DNA of 8,921 nt from an uncultured Bacteroidales bacterium (GCA_934717675.1 CAKUYZ010000069.1:1-8921); one strand, 5' to 3'. Shown: positions 1 to 6,892, counted from the first letter of the stretch. The notes: a model not told the origin generated them from the letters alone. Made by a program: numbers and translations.

Positions 1-60
1 GAGTCCCACGTAGCCAGTGCCGGCTACGGCCACTTTGAGGCCTTCGATGTTGTTACTCAT
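1..60 (-). CDS. ugd: UDP-glucose 6-dehydrogenase-like protein, N-terminus only (cut by window edge)
   Basis: Only the first 20 codons are in the window. They begin with an ATG at 60 and contain KVAVAGTGYVGL, the N-terminal NAD-binding Rossmann strand and glycine loop (GxGYVG) of the UDP-glucose/GDP-mannose dehydrogenase family. The AGTGYVGL spelling resembles the short Ugd type that oxidises UDP-glucose to UDP-glucuronate in the cytoplasm. A related UDP-ManNAc or GDP-mannose dehydrogenase cannot be excluded from so short a piece. The start lies 14 nt after the fcl stop, and the A-rich leader has no clear Shine-Dalgarno, which is common in Bacteroidetes. The position after gmd and fcl suggests a shared transcript and a role in surface-polysaccharide sugar supply. 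Confidence 0.75.
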   Translation of the reverse strand, partial: MSNNIEGLKVAVAGTGYVGL

Positions 61-74
61 TGTTTTTACGTTTC

Positions 75-1280
75 TTAGTTAAGGCTTGCCCGATACCACT
101 CGAAGAGTTTTTGCACGCCGTCTTCAATTTCGACCTTGTGAGTCCAGCCCAAAGAGTGTAATTTGCTGACGTCAATGAGCTTGCGCATTGTTCCATCGGG
201 CTTTGACGAGTCGAACTCAACGATGCCTTCGAATCCTACCGCCTTCTCCACGAGTTCAGACAGAGCCTTGATGGTCAGCTCCTTACCCGTGCCCACGTTG
301 ATGTGGCAGTTGCGAATCTCGCCCAATGACGGTATGGCGCCACCGCGCCCTTCGCTGTTGTTGCGATCTACCGCTCCATTGGCTTTGGCTCCATAGAAGA
401 CGGAACTGTACTTTTCAATCCCAATGATATCCTTGAAATCTACGTTGAGCAAAACGTGCACGCTGGCATCGGCCATATCCTCGCTCCACAAGAATTCGCG
501 CAGCGGCGCTCCCGTACCCCACAGGACGACCTTGTTGTTGAATATGCCATAGAACTCCAAGGCTTTCAAGATTCTCTCATTGGAATTTGAGCCATCCACG
601 TTGCCATCGCCAATTATAGCCCTGAGCTTGTCGTTGGGGTTTATAGGGCGTTTGTCCAGGTCCGTACGAACGGCGTGCCAATCGTTGTCGTGGATGAGCT
701 TGGCGAGGTATATCTTGCGCATCATGGCAGGCATGACGTGGCTGTTCTCCAAGTGGAAGTTGTCATTAGGCCCGTAGAGGTTCGTGGGCATCACGGCAAT
801 GTAGTTTGTGCCGTATTGGAGGTTGTAGCTCTCGCACATCTTGAGGCCCGCAATCTTCGCTATGGCGTATTCCTCATTGGTGTATTCGAGGGGCGACGTG
901 AGCAACGCGTCCTCTTTCATTGGTTGCGGAGCGTTTTTGGGGTATATGCACGTGCTTCCAAGGAAAAGCAGCTTCTTGACACCGTGGCTATAGGCATTCC
1001 CAATGACGTTGCATTGCATCCTCATATTTTGCATAATGAAGTCTGCGCGGTACAGGGAGTTTGCCATAATTCCTCCGACGAAGGCTGCGGCCAGCACCAC
1101 CGCGTCGGGCTTCTCCTCGTCAAAAAATTTCTGGACGGCATACTGGTCGGTCAAGTCCAGCTCTTTGTGAGAGCGTCCTACCAGGTTGTTGTAGCCGCGG
1201 CTCTTCAGATTGTTCCAAATGGCGGAACCTACGAGGCCCTTGTGGCCGGCTACGTATATTTTAGAGTCTTTAGATAGCAC
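75..1280 (-). CDS. fcl: GDP-L-fucose synthase (GDP-4-keto-6-deoxymannose 3,5-epimerase/4-reductase)
   Basis: This 401-aa protein is a short-chain dehydrogenase of the extended type. It would convert GDP-4-keto-6-deoxy-D-mannose to GDP-L-fucose with NADPH in the cytoplasm. The cofactor loop is GHKGLVG (residues 12-18). The catalytic Ser109 and Cys111 lie in GSTCIYP, Tyr138 and Lys142 form the YxxxK pair, and His181 in ENSHVMPA is the expected epimerase acid. The protein is about 80 residues longer than the roughly 320-residue E. coli enzyme, with extra segments near residues 196-245 and 283-322. The start is GTG at 1280: an in-frame TAA lies only five codons upstream, no ATG is available, and the lead to the KIYVAGH strand has normal length. 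The gene follows gmd by 79 nt and precedes the ugd-like gene by 14 nt. Identification is secure; the role of the insertions is unknown. Confidence 0.96.
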   Translation of the reverse strand: MLSKDSKIYVAGHKGLVGSAIWNNLKSRGYNNLVGRSHKELDLTDQYAVQKFFDEEKPDAVVLAAAFVGGIMANSLYRADFIMQNMRMQCNVIGNAYSHGVKKLLFLGSTCIYPKNAPQPMKEDALLTSPLEYTNEEYAIAKIAGLKMCESYNLQYGTNYIAVMPTNLYGPNDNFHLENSHVMPAMMRKIYLAKLIHDNDWHAVRTDLDKRPINPNDKLRAIIGDGNVDGSNSNERILKALEFYGIFNNKVVLWGTGAPLREFLWSEDMADASVHVLLNVDFKDIIGIEKYSSVFYGAKANGAVDRNNSEGRGGAIPSLGEIRNCHINVGTGKELTIKALSELVEKAVGFEGIVEFDSSKPDGTMRKLIDVSKLHSLGWTHKVEIEDGVQKLFEWYRASLN

Positions 1281-1296
1281 TTTGTCTTGTTCTTTT

Positions 1297-1339
1297 TAAG
1301 GCAATGACCCGACGCTCACCACGCCGCGCCATTGCCTTA
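1297..1339 (-). repeat. Inverted repeat (10-bp perfect arms) between gmd and fcl
   Basis: The arms TAAGGCAATG (1297-1306) and CATTGCCTTA (1330-1339) are perfectly complementary and enclose a 23-nt GC-rich loop. In the gmd-fcl transcript the hairpin would sit 16 nt before the GTG start of fcl and 20 nt after the gmd stop. The downstream side reads AAAAAGAAC, with no U run, so it is not an ordinary intrinsic terminator. It could act as an mRNA stability or processing element, or tune fcl translation. That is inference; only the complementarity is seen. Confidence 0.5.
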
Positions 1340-1359
1340 TGATTACTTCTCTAAAGAGA

Positions 1360-2457
1360 TTATTTTACAATGCCTTTCTCCAAATACTCGGCAAGATTGG
1401 TGCGAACCCTTTGCCCCGCGTCTTCGGCAGCCACTTTGGCCATGTCGCTGTCTACCATTATCTTGACAAGCTGCTCAAAGGATGTCTTATTTGGGTCCCA
1501 ACCTAGTTCGGCTTTGGCCTTGGTCGGGTCGCCCCACAGGTTGACAACGTCGGTGGGGCGGAAGAAGTCGGGTGAGACTTCAATCAGCACACGCCCCGTG
1601 GCCTTGTCAATGCCTTTTTCATCTGCGCCCTCGCCAACGAACTCAAGCTCTATGCCCACATGCTTGAACGCGTAGTAGCAGAACTCGCGCACGCTGTGTT
1701 GCACGCCCGTGGCAATGACGAAGTCTTCCGGCTTCTCATGCTGCAATATCAGCCACATGCACTCCACGTAATCTTTGGCGTAGCCCCAGTCGCGGAGCGA
1801 GCTGAGGTTTCCGAGGTATAGCTTGTCTTGTTTACCTTGCTTGATGCGCGCGGCGGCGAGGGTTATCTTGCGGGTGACAAAAGTCTCGCCGCGCCTCTCG
1901 CTCTCATGGTTGAAGAGGATGCCGGAGCAGCAGAACATATTGTACGCCTCGCGATACTCTTTCACAATCCAGAATCCGTATTGTTTTGCCACGGCGTATG
2001 GAGAGTAGGGATGGAATGGCGTGTTTTCGTTTTGCGGCACTTCCTCGACTTTGCCATATAGCTCAGATGTCGATGCCTGATACATTCGGCACGTGTCTGT
2101 CAGACCACATAACCTGATGGCCTCAAGGACGCGCAACACGCCGGTAGCGTCTACATCGCAAGTGAACTCTGGCGAGTCGAAGCTTACCTGCACATGGCTC
2201 TGCGCCGCCAAGTTGTAGACCTCCGTCGGACGCACCTTGCTCATTACTTGGAGAATGCTCATGGAGTCGCCAAGGTCGGCATAGTGGAGGTGGAAATTGG
2301 GGCGTCCCTCGATATGCGCGATGCGCTCTCGGAAATCTACAGAGGAGCGGCGGATTGTGCCGTGAACCTCATATCCCTTTTCCAGCAGGAGCTCTGCCAA
2401 ATAAGACCCGTCTTGACCTGTGACACCCGTGATGAGGGCTACTTTTCTATTCTCCAT
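1360..2457 (-). CDS. gmd: GDP-mannose 4,6-dehydratase
   Basis: This 365-aa protein has the length typical of bacterial Gmd. It catalyses the first committed step to GDP-L-fucose, conversion of GDP-D-mannose to GDP-4-keto-6-deoxy-D-mannose, with tightly bound NADP in the cytoplasm. The Rossmann loop is TGVTGQDGSYL (residues 10-20), followed by TIRRSS (34-39), the Arg-rich segment that meets the cofactor phosphate and the neighbouring subunit in this family. The catalytic set is visible as Thr130 and Glu132 in STSELYG and Tyr154/Lys158 in YSPYAVAK. NHESERRGETFVTRK (183-197) is the family's substrate-binding signature. The ATG at 2457 fits the family start. A promoter match lies about 50 nt upstream and fcl follows, giving the usual gmd-fcl pair. 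Bacteroides species are known to use this de novo route, beside salvage, to fucosylate capsule and glycoproteins. Confidence 0.98.
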   Translation of the reverse strand: MENRKVALITGVTGQDGSYLAELLLEKGYEVHGTIRRSSVDFRERIAHIEGRPNFHLHYADLGDSMSILQVMSKVRPTEVYNLAAQSHVQVSFDSPEFTCDVDATGVLRVLEAIRLCGLTDTCRMYQASTSELYGKVEEVPQNENTPFHPYSPYAVAKQYGFWIVKEYREAYNMFCCSGILFNHESERRGETFVTRKITLAAARIKQGKQDKLYLGNLSSLRDWGYAKDYVECMWLILQHEKPEDFVIATGVQHSVREFCYYAFKHVGIELEFVGEGADEKGIDKATGRVLIEVSPDFFRPTDVVNLWGDPTKAKAELGWDPNKTSFEQLVKIMVDSDMAKVAAEDAGQRVRTNLAEYLEKGIVK

Positions 2458-2508
2458 ATTTTATGGTTGTTCTGGATTGCGTTGTTGCTTGTCTGCAAAT
2501 TATTGGGC

Positions 2509-2539
2509 TAAAATTAGTGCATATAGGACAAAAAACAAA
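2509..2539 (-). promoter_or_regulatory. Candidate Bacteroidetes-type promoter for gmd-fcl
   Basis: Read on the minus strand, TTTG (2539-2536) is followed after 19 nt by TAATTTTA (2516-2509). This matches the known Bacteroides primary sigma-factor consensus, a -33 TTTG and a -7 TAnnTTTG, with one mismatch in the final base. Transcription would start near 2502, giving a leader of about 45 nt before the gmd ATG. The site lies in the 114-nt gap after the M18 gene, which makes gmd-fcl-ugd a plausible separate unit. Start-site mapping has not been done. Confidence 0.5.
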
Positions 2540-2571
2540 GAATTAGCCGCCTATGCGCACAGAAAAGGCCG

Positions 2572-3888
2572 TTAGGCCATCAGGAAGGTTCGCAATGCTT
2601 TGCGCAGGTAGAGCGCATCTGACGCGCCGCCAGTCTCCCTGCTAGAGTGCATGGCCAACAGAGGGTTGCCCACGTCTACGCCTCGCAGCGGCAGCTGGCT
2701 TGTCATGATATTGCCCAGTGTGGAGCCTCCCGCCATGTCGCTACGATTAACGAATGTCTGGCATGGGACTCCCGCCTTGTCGCAAATCATGCGAAAGACT
2801 GCGGCCCCGTCTGCATCAGTCATGTATTTCTGATTCGCATTATACTTTATCACCGGGCCTCCGTTCAAAACAGGGCGGTTAAGCGGGTCGGACAGTTCAG
2901 AGTGGTTGGGGTGCACAGCGTGAGCCATGTCGGCCGAGAGCAAGAATGAGTTATAGACGGCGCGCTGAAACCCTTCCGCTCCAAGGTCGAGCTTTTCGCA
3001 GATTCTTGAAACAATGTCACGGACAATTGGTGAGCCTGCTCCTTGCTTTGTCCCGCTGCCCACCTCCTCATTGTCTAACACAATGATGATTCGCGATGTG
3101 TTGGCGTCTAGAGTGTCGGTAAAAGCCTTGATGGACTCGTAGGCCATTGTCAAGTTGTCTTGTTTGGGACTTACAATTAAGGAGTCGTCGAAGCCGGCTA
3201 GGCAGCCTGGCGTCGTGTCGTAGGCATAGAGGTCGAAATCTAAAATATCTCGCCCGTCAATGCCCAGTTTTTTGCTCAGTTCCTCGCAAATGTTTGAACT
3301 CTCCATCCCGACAAGAGGACCCGCTTGCGCCAAGACCTGCATATCTGTCTGCTTGTTGAACACCGCACCCTCATTGACTCCTCTGTTGAAGTGTATGGCC
3401 ACGCTCGGGATGACGCCAAGCGGCTTCTCGAAGTCTATGAGCCGGATGTCCGGTTGAAGTGAGTTTGCGGAACGCAGAGCCACGCGCCCTGCGAAAGAGA
3501 GGGGTCGGTCAGTCCAGGAATATAATATGGCGCCTCCGTAAGTCTCGGTGCTGAGCCTCGACATTGCGCCGCATATAAAGTTTGTCCCGTTGGGCTTTAT
3601 TCTGAATGTTGGGGAGTCTGAGTGCGAGGCTATCATCCGGAAGCCATCATGCTCAACGCCTTTGTGCGCGCAAAATGCCACAAGGGCAGAGCCGTTGTAG
3701 CGCACCATATATAGCCCACCGTCGCAAATGTCCCATTTGTCTTGCAAGCGCAATTCTTTAAATCCGGCAGCTTGCAGCATCTTGGCCATGTTTGCTACGG
3801 CATGGAAAGAAGAGTGGCTCGTGTTGATGAAGTTGAGCAGGTTGAGCCCTTCTTCCTTGGGCGTCAAGTCTTTCATATTACTTCTCAT
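2572..3888 (-). CDS. M18 family aminopeptidase (aspartyl aminopeptidase type)
   Basis: This 438-aa cytoplasmic dinuclear zinc aminopeptidase removes N-terminal residues from peptides, with a preference for acidic ones in characterised relatives. The expected M18 ligands are all present: His89 in ASHSDSP, bridging Asp244 in PKQDNL, the general base and metal ligand Glu274-Glu275 in LDNEEVGSGTKQG, Asp320 in LLSADMAHAVHPN, and His414 in LAMHSSRE. GGSTLGN (387-393) is another family signature. The length is normal. The ATG at 3888 overlaps the end of trmD by 11 nt. A second in-frame ATG at 3876 starts 1 nt after the trmD stop and is preceded by GAGAAG, so it may be the true start, giving 434 aa. 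Either way translation is probably coupled to trmD. Its substrate and any link to glycan synthesis are unknown. Confidence 0.95.
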   Translation of the reverse strand: MRSNMKDLTPKEEGLNLLNFINTSHSSFHAVANMAKMLQAAGFKELRLQDKWDICDGGLYMVRYNGSALVAFCAHKGVEHDGFRMIASHSDSPTFRIKPNGTNFICGAMSRLSTETYGGAILYSWTDRPLSFAGRVALRSANSLQPDIRLIDFEKPLGVIPSVAIHFNRGVNEGAVFNKQTDMQVLAQAGPLVGMESSNICEELSKKLGIDGRDILDFDLYAYDTTPGCLAGFDDSLIVSPKQDNLTMAYESIKAFTDTLDANTSRIIIVLDNEEVGSGTKQGAGSPIVRDIVSRICEKLDLGAEGFQRAVYNSFLLSADMAHAVHPNHSELSDPLNRPVLNGGPVIKYNANQKYMTDADGAAVFRMICDKAGVPCQTFVNRSDMAGGSTLGNIMTSQLPLRGVDVGNPLLAMHSSRETGGASDALYLRKALRTFLMA

Positions 3889-4585
3889 TTTGCGCTTTGT
3901 CAGGAATCAGTTTCGCGTACAGGTCGGGGCGCAGGGCGCGGGTGCGCTCCAAGGCCTGCTCTTCTCGCCATTTCTCAATGTTCGCCTCATGCCCGCTGAG
4001 GAGTATGTCTGGCACTTTCCATCCGTTATACTCCGCCGGCCTTGTGTATATTGGCGCGGAGAGGAGGCCGTCTTGGAACGTGTCCGTCAGGGCAGACTCC
4101 TCATCTGATATGGAGCCAGGGATGAGGCGCACCACCGCATCCACGACAACGCAGGCGGCCAACTCGCCTCCTGTCAAGACGTAGTCGCCAATTGATATCT
4201 CATCTGTTATGTAATGATCCCGAATCCGTTGGTCTATGCCCTTATAATGGCCACAGAGGATTATGATGTTGCCGCTGAGGGATAAGGTGTTGGCCATTTT
4301 TTGGTTGAGCGTTTGGCCGTCCGGGGTCATGTATATGATGTGGTCATAGGCCCTTTCTGCTCTCAGCGAGTCTATGGCATCGGCTATGGGCTGTATTGCC
4401 ATCACCATACCGGCCCCTCCGCCAAACTGGTAGTCGTCAACGCGTTTGTGTTTGTCGGTCGAGAAGTTTCGGATGTCGTGGGTGTGAATTTCCACCGTCC
4501 CGGCGTCTTGGGCGCGTTTGATAATGGATTCAGACAACGGGCCTTCGAACATTCCTGGGAAAAGGGTGAGAATATCTATTCGCAT
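3878..4585 (-). CDS. trmD: tRNA (guanine(37)-N1)-methyltransferase
   Basis: This 235-aa SPOUT-family enzyme methylates G37 next to the anticodon with S-adenosylmethionine, which prevents +1 frameshifting. It is usually essential. The order of motifs is complete: MRIDILTLFPGMF at the N-terminus, DDYQFGGGAGMV (50-61), the knot segments LCGHYKGIDQRI (110-121) and EISIGDYVLTGGELAA (129-144), Arg153 and Asp168 (in LTDTF) at the positions of the catalytic Arg154 and Asp169 of E. coli, then LLSGHEANIEKWR (195-207). CGHYKG replaces the CGRYEG found in E. coli, so a basic residue stands where E. coli has Glu116; I believe this is a Bacteroidetes variant. The gene starts 10 nt after the mutase gene and overlaps the peptidase gene. 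It is not next to rpsP, rimM or rplS here. Confidence 0.97.
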   Translation of the reverse strand: MRIDILTLFPGMFEGPLSESIIKRAQDAGTVEIHTHDIRNFSTDKHKRVDDYQFGGGAGMVMAIQPIADAIDSLRAERAYDHIIYMTPDGQTLNQKMANTLSLSGNIIILCGHYKGIDQRIRDHYITDEISIGDYVLTGGELAACVVVDAVVRLIPGSISDEESALTDTFQDGLLSAPIYTRPAEYNGWKVPDILLSGHEANIEKWREEQALERTRALRPDLYAKLIPDKAQNEK

Positions 4586-4595
4586 TTTGATCCTG

Positions 4596-6128
4596 TTAGT
4601 TGTAGAGTGACGTGGAGTCTATGCTTTTGACATTTCTGAAAAACATTTTCAGCTTGTCTATTATGGCTCGTGAGCCGCCAACAACGTCGGACTCCACATT
4701 GAGTGGCATGACCGGACTGTGCAAAGACAAGCGGAAAAGGAACCACCCCTGCTCTTTGGGTCCGCTGCAAATGACGCGCAGTCCTTCATGGTTCTGATTG
4801 ACCTCTTCCCAATCTGAAATTTGGGCGGCAAATTGTCTTAGCCCGTCAAGAGTCTGCGACGCTGCGCGCATGAAGTCGTCATCCAATATCGTGAGGCGAA
4901 ACTCTTTGCTCTCCGTGGGGACTGGCAGTCGGTCAATGAGCGAGAAGAGCTTTTTCCCATTGTGTTTCAGCATGGCGAGCTTGATGACGACTTTTGTGGC
5001 GAAGTATGCCCCGTCATCGCAGAAATGGTTTTCCTTAAATGCCGCATGGCCGCTAGTCTCCACGGCTAGCCATGTAGGGTTACCGGCCTCATTTTTGCGA
5101 ATGGCTTCGCCTATCACGTTGCGGTAGCCGCGTTGGAAGCGGCATTGATGCCCGCCAAGGACGTCTTGAACGAAGCGGGTGAGCCCGGTGCTGGTTATTG
5201 AGTCCGTCACGATGCTCGTGCCAGGGTGTTCCTCCAAGGTTATGGCGGCGGCCATGGCCACGAACTCGTTTCGGTTTATGGCCCTCCCCTCGTCATCAAC
5301 AATGGCCACGCGGTCTACGTCGGCATCGAAGATTATGCCCATGTCGGCGCCGGCCAATAGAACGGCCGTGGATATTGAGCGCATGGCCTCATAGTCCTCA
5401 GGATTTGGCGTGTGATTGGGGAAACGGCCGTCTGGTGTGAGGAATTGGCTGCCTGTGGTGTCAGCGCCTAGCGGCCTCAGCACGCGGTTGGCAAAGAAGC
5501 CGCCGGCGCCATTACCAGCGTCCACCACAATGCGAAGCCCTGTGAGGGGGCGTTGCGGGTCGGCCGCTATTTCTTTAAGGTCTGCGCATATCTTTTGTCT
5601 CAGACTATTGCTGTAAAGAGCCAAAAGGTTGAATATGTGCACTTCTCCTCGTTCACACGGCTGTGGCTTCTCATCAGAGGCGGTTGATATTATCTCCGAG
5701 AGCTGAAATTTGTCAACCTCTTCTCCCTCTGTGAAGAATTTCATCCCGTTCTTGTTGAAACTCAGATGACTACCTGTGAGCATTATCGCCCCATCAGCGG
5801 GAGAGTCTTCCATCAGGGTACTGAACAGCATCGCCGGCGTCGTGGCAAGGCCGCAACTGAGCACGTCCGCCCCCACTTGCGAGATGCATTTTTGGAGGGC
5901 TTCCGCAAATTCGGGCCCCGTGAGCCGCGCATCCATGCCTATGGCTATGCGCAGCCGCGGTTTTGCCGGTGTAGGTTTGATTTTGTGCCTGAGCCACAAA
6001 ACAAAGCCTACGCCCAGACGGGCTACCTTCTCGGATGTCAGCGTGACGTTTTCACCGATTATGCCATCGGTGGCTACGCCGCGGACATCCGAGCCGTTTT
6101 GGAGCATTGCTAACGACTGGTCTAACAT
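4596..6128 (-). CDS. Phosphohexomutase, probable phosphomannomutase/phosphoglucomutase
   Basis: This 510-aa member of the alpha-D-phosphohexomutase superfamily probably interconverts mannose-6-phosphate and mannose-1-phosphate, or the glucose equivalents, in the cytoplasm. All four functional loops can be placed. The phosphoserine loop is LTGSHLSFNKNGMKF, with Ser120 at the usual TASHNP serine. The metal loop is DADVDR (268-273). The sugar-specificity loop is ETSGH (357-361), and the C-terminal phosphate loop around Arg466 reads FRLSLHSP. The LQNGSDVRG start (residues 9-17) matches a Bacteroidetes/plant-like subgroup. The serine loop and phosphate loop depart from the textbook TASHNP and RxSGTEP. 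The assignment to mannose rather than glucose or glucosamine is inferred from the gmd-fcl neighbours. The ATG at 6128 lies 6 nt after the isomerase gene stop; an internal Met at residue 8 is a possible alternative start. Confidence 0.88.
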   Translation of the reverse strand: MLDQSLAMLQNGSDVRGVATDGIIGENVTLTSEKVARLGVGFVLWLRHKIKPTPAKPRLRIAIGMDARLTGPEFAEALQKCISQVGADVLSCGLATTPAMLFSTLMEDSPADGAIMLTGSHLSFNKNGMKFFTEGEEVDKFQLSEIISTASDEKPQPCERGEVHIFNLLALYSNSLRQKICADLKEIAADPQRPLTGLRIVVDAGNGAGGFFANRVLRPLGADTTGSQFLTPDGRFPNHTPNPEDYEAMRSISTAVLLAGADMGIIFDADVDRVAIVDDEGRAINRNEFVAMAAAITLEEHPGTSIVTDSITSTGLTRFVQDVLGGHQCRFQRGYRNVIGEAIRKNEAGNPTWLAVETSGHAAFKENHFCDDGAYFATKVVIKLAMLKHNGKKLFSLIDRLPVPTESKEFRLTILDDDFMRAASQTLDGLRQFAAQISDWEEVNQNHEGLRVICSGPKEQGWFLFRLSLHSPVMPLNVESDVVGGSRAIIDKLKMFFRNVKSIDSTSLYN

Positions 6129-6134
6129 TGCTGT

Positions 6135-6761
6135 CTAGTGTTTTGCCGAGACTTCGTCTTGTGCTTGCTGGCGCGACTTGTTGCCCAAGTAGCCGCCGTG
6201 GTGGCGTTTTGCGTAGTCTTGGCTGGTGAACCCAATTTTTTTCATAAGCGTGACGACAAGGATGTCGCCAATTACGGTCATCACGGTTGTTGATGTCGTT
6301 GGGGTCAGCCCAAGGATGCAGACCTCTTTGGGATTGCCTGTTGAGAGCACAACGTCAGCGACTTCTGCAAGCTGGCTTTCAGGGTTCCCAGTGATGACTA
6401 TTATGGGCAGCTGCTCATACAGGCCCTTGGCGAGCGCGACAATTTCGACAATCTCCCTTGTCTTGCCGGAGTTTGATATGAGGATGAGGACGTCGTTGGG
6501 CTGAATCACACCCAAGTCACCGTGCTGCGCCTCCGCAGGGTGCAAAAAGACGGATGGGGAGCCGGTGGAGCAGAATGTGGTGGACATATTGACTGCTATT
6601 TGCCCAGCCTTGCCCATCCCGCTCATGATGATCTTGCCGTTGCGTTTGTGGACGTGCTCGTAGATTATGTCCACCGCCCGCTCGAAGCCGTCGGTCACAG
6701 GGATGTTTTCTATGGCCTCCGCCTCGCGGCGTAAAATGTCCTTTATAAGTTCAGTCTCCAT
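6135..6761 (-). CDS. kdsD: SIS-domain sugar-phosphate isomerase, single-domain arabinose-5-phosphate isomerase (KdsD/KpsF type)
   Basis: This 208-aa protein most likely converts ribulose-5-phosphate to arabinose-5-phosphate, the entry to Kdo. It aligns by eye with the SIS half of E. coli KdsD: MSGMGKAG (46-53) holds Lys51 at the position of Lys59, EAQHGDLG (77-84) holds His80, SNSGKTREI (96-104) holds Glu103 for Glu111, PKEVCILGLTPTTSTT (144-159) holds Glu146 for Glu152, and RHHGGYLG (186-193) holds His187 for His193. The two CBS domains that follow in KdsD (about 328 aa) are absent. SIS-only isomerases of this function are known, for example c3406 of E. coli CFT073. The ATG at 6761 is preferred: the longer in-frame extension begins with TTG at 6842 and reads through leader hairpins. 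The gene heads the tight block leading to the mutase gene. Another sugar-phosphate substrate remains possible. Confidence 0.85.
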   Translation of the reverse strand: METELIKDILRREAEAIENIPVTDGFERAVDIIYEHVHKRNGKIIMSGMGKAGQIAVNMSTTFCSTGSPSVFLHPAEAQHGDLGVIQPNDVLILISNSGKTREIVEIVALAKGLYEQLPIIVITGNPESQLAEVADVVLSTGNPKEVCILGLTPTTSTTVMTVIGDILVVTLMKKIGFTSQDYAKRHHGGYLGNKSRQQAQDEVSAKH

Positions 6762-6810
6762 TTTCTGTTCCGTCTTACGTTTTTTGCAGTTAAAAAGCGT
6801 TGTGCCGTAG

Positions 6811-6850
6811 GATGTGATTGTAACACATCTTGTTATGAGCAAATGTGTAT
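6811..6850 (-). promoter_or_regulatory. Leader segment with two mutually exclusive hairpins upstream of kdsD
   Basis: On the minus strand ACACATTTG (6848-6840) pairs with CAAGATGTGT (6832-6823) with one bulged base and a 7-nt loop. The same central GATGTG (6829-6824) can instead pair perfectly with CACATC (6816-6811) across a 7-nt loop. Only one stem can form at a time, as in attenuators and RNA switches. No U run follows, so if it regulates, it would more likely act on translation or RNA stability. The stems are short and AT-containing, so chance is a real alternative. Confidence 0.3.
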
Positions 6851-6892
6851 CGCAGATAACATACTAACGACATAAAGTACGCGCCTTCGGTG

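Noticed and set aside
675..1277. A 200-codon plus-strand frame opposite fcl
   Set aside because: It lies entirely opposite the well-conserved fcl gene, has no recognisable domain and is rich in His, Val and Arg, as expected from the complement of a GC-biased coding frame.
1348..1359. TCTCTAAAGAGA near-palindrome after gmd
   Set aside because: The arms are 5 nt with a 2-nt loop, which cannot form a stable RNA hairpin, and no known operator fits.
2563..2578. GGCC-GTTA-GGCC mini-hairpin with a following T run at the M18 stop codon
   Set aside because: The stem is only 4 bp and includes codons of the gene; four T follow. This is too weak to call a terminator, though some termination is possible.
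4301..4630. A 109-codon plus-strand frame over the start of trmD
   Set aside because: It is antisense to the conserved N-terminus of TrmD and the end of the mutase gene; no protein-like motif or start context was seen.
6762..6842. N-terminal extension of the isomerase by 27 codons from a TTG at 6842
   Set aside because: It has no ATG, reads through the leader hairpins and has no counterpart in KdsD proteins, whose start fits the ATG at 6761.
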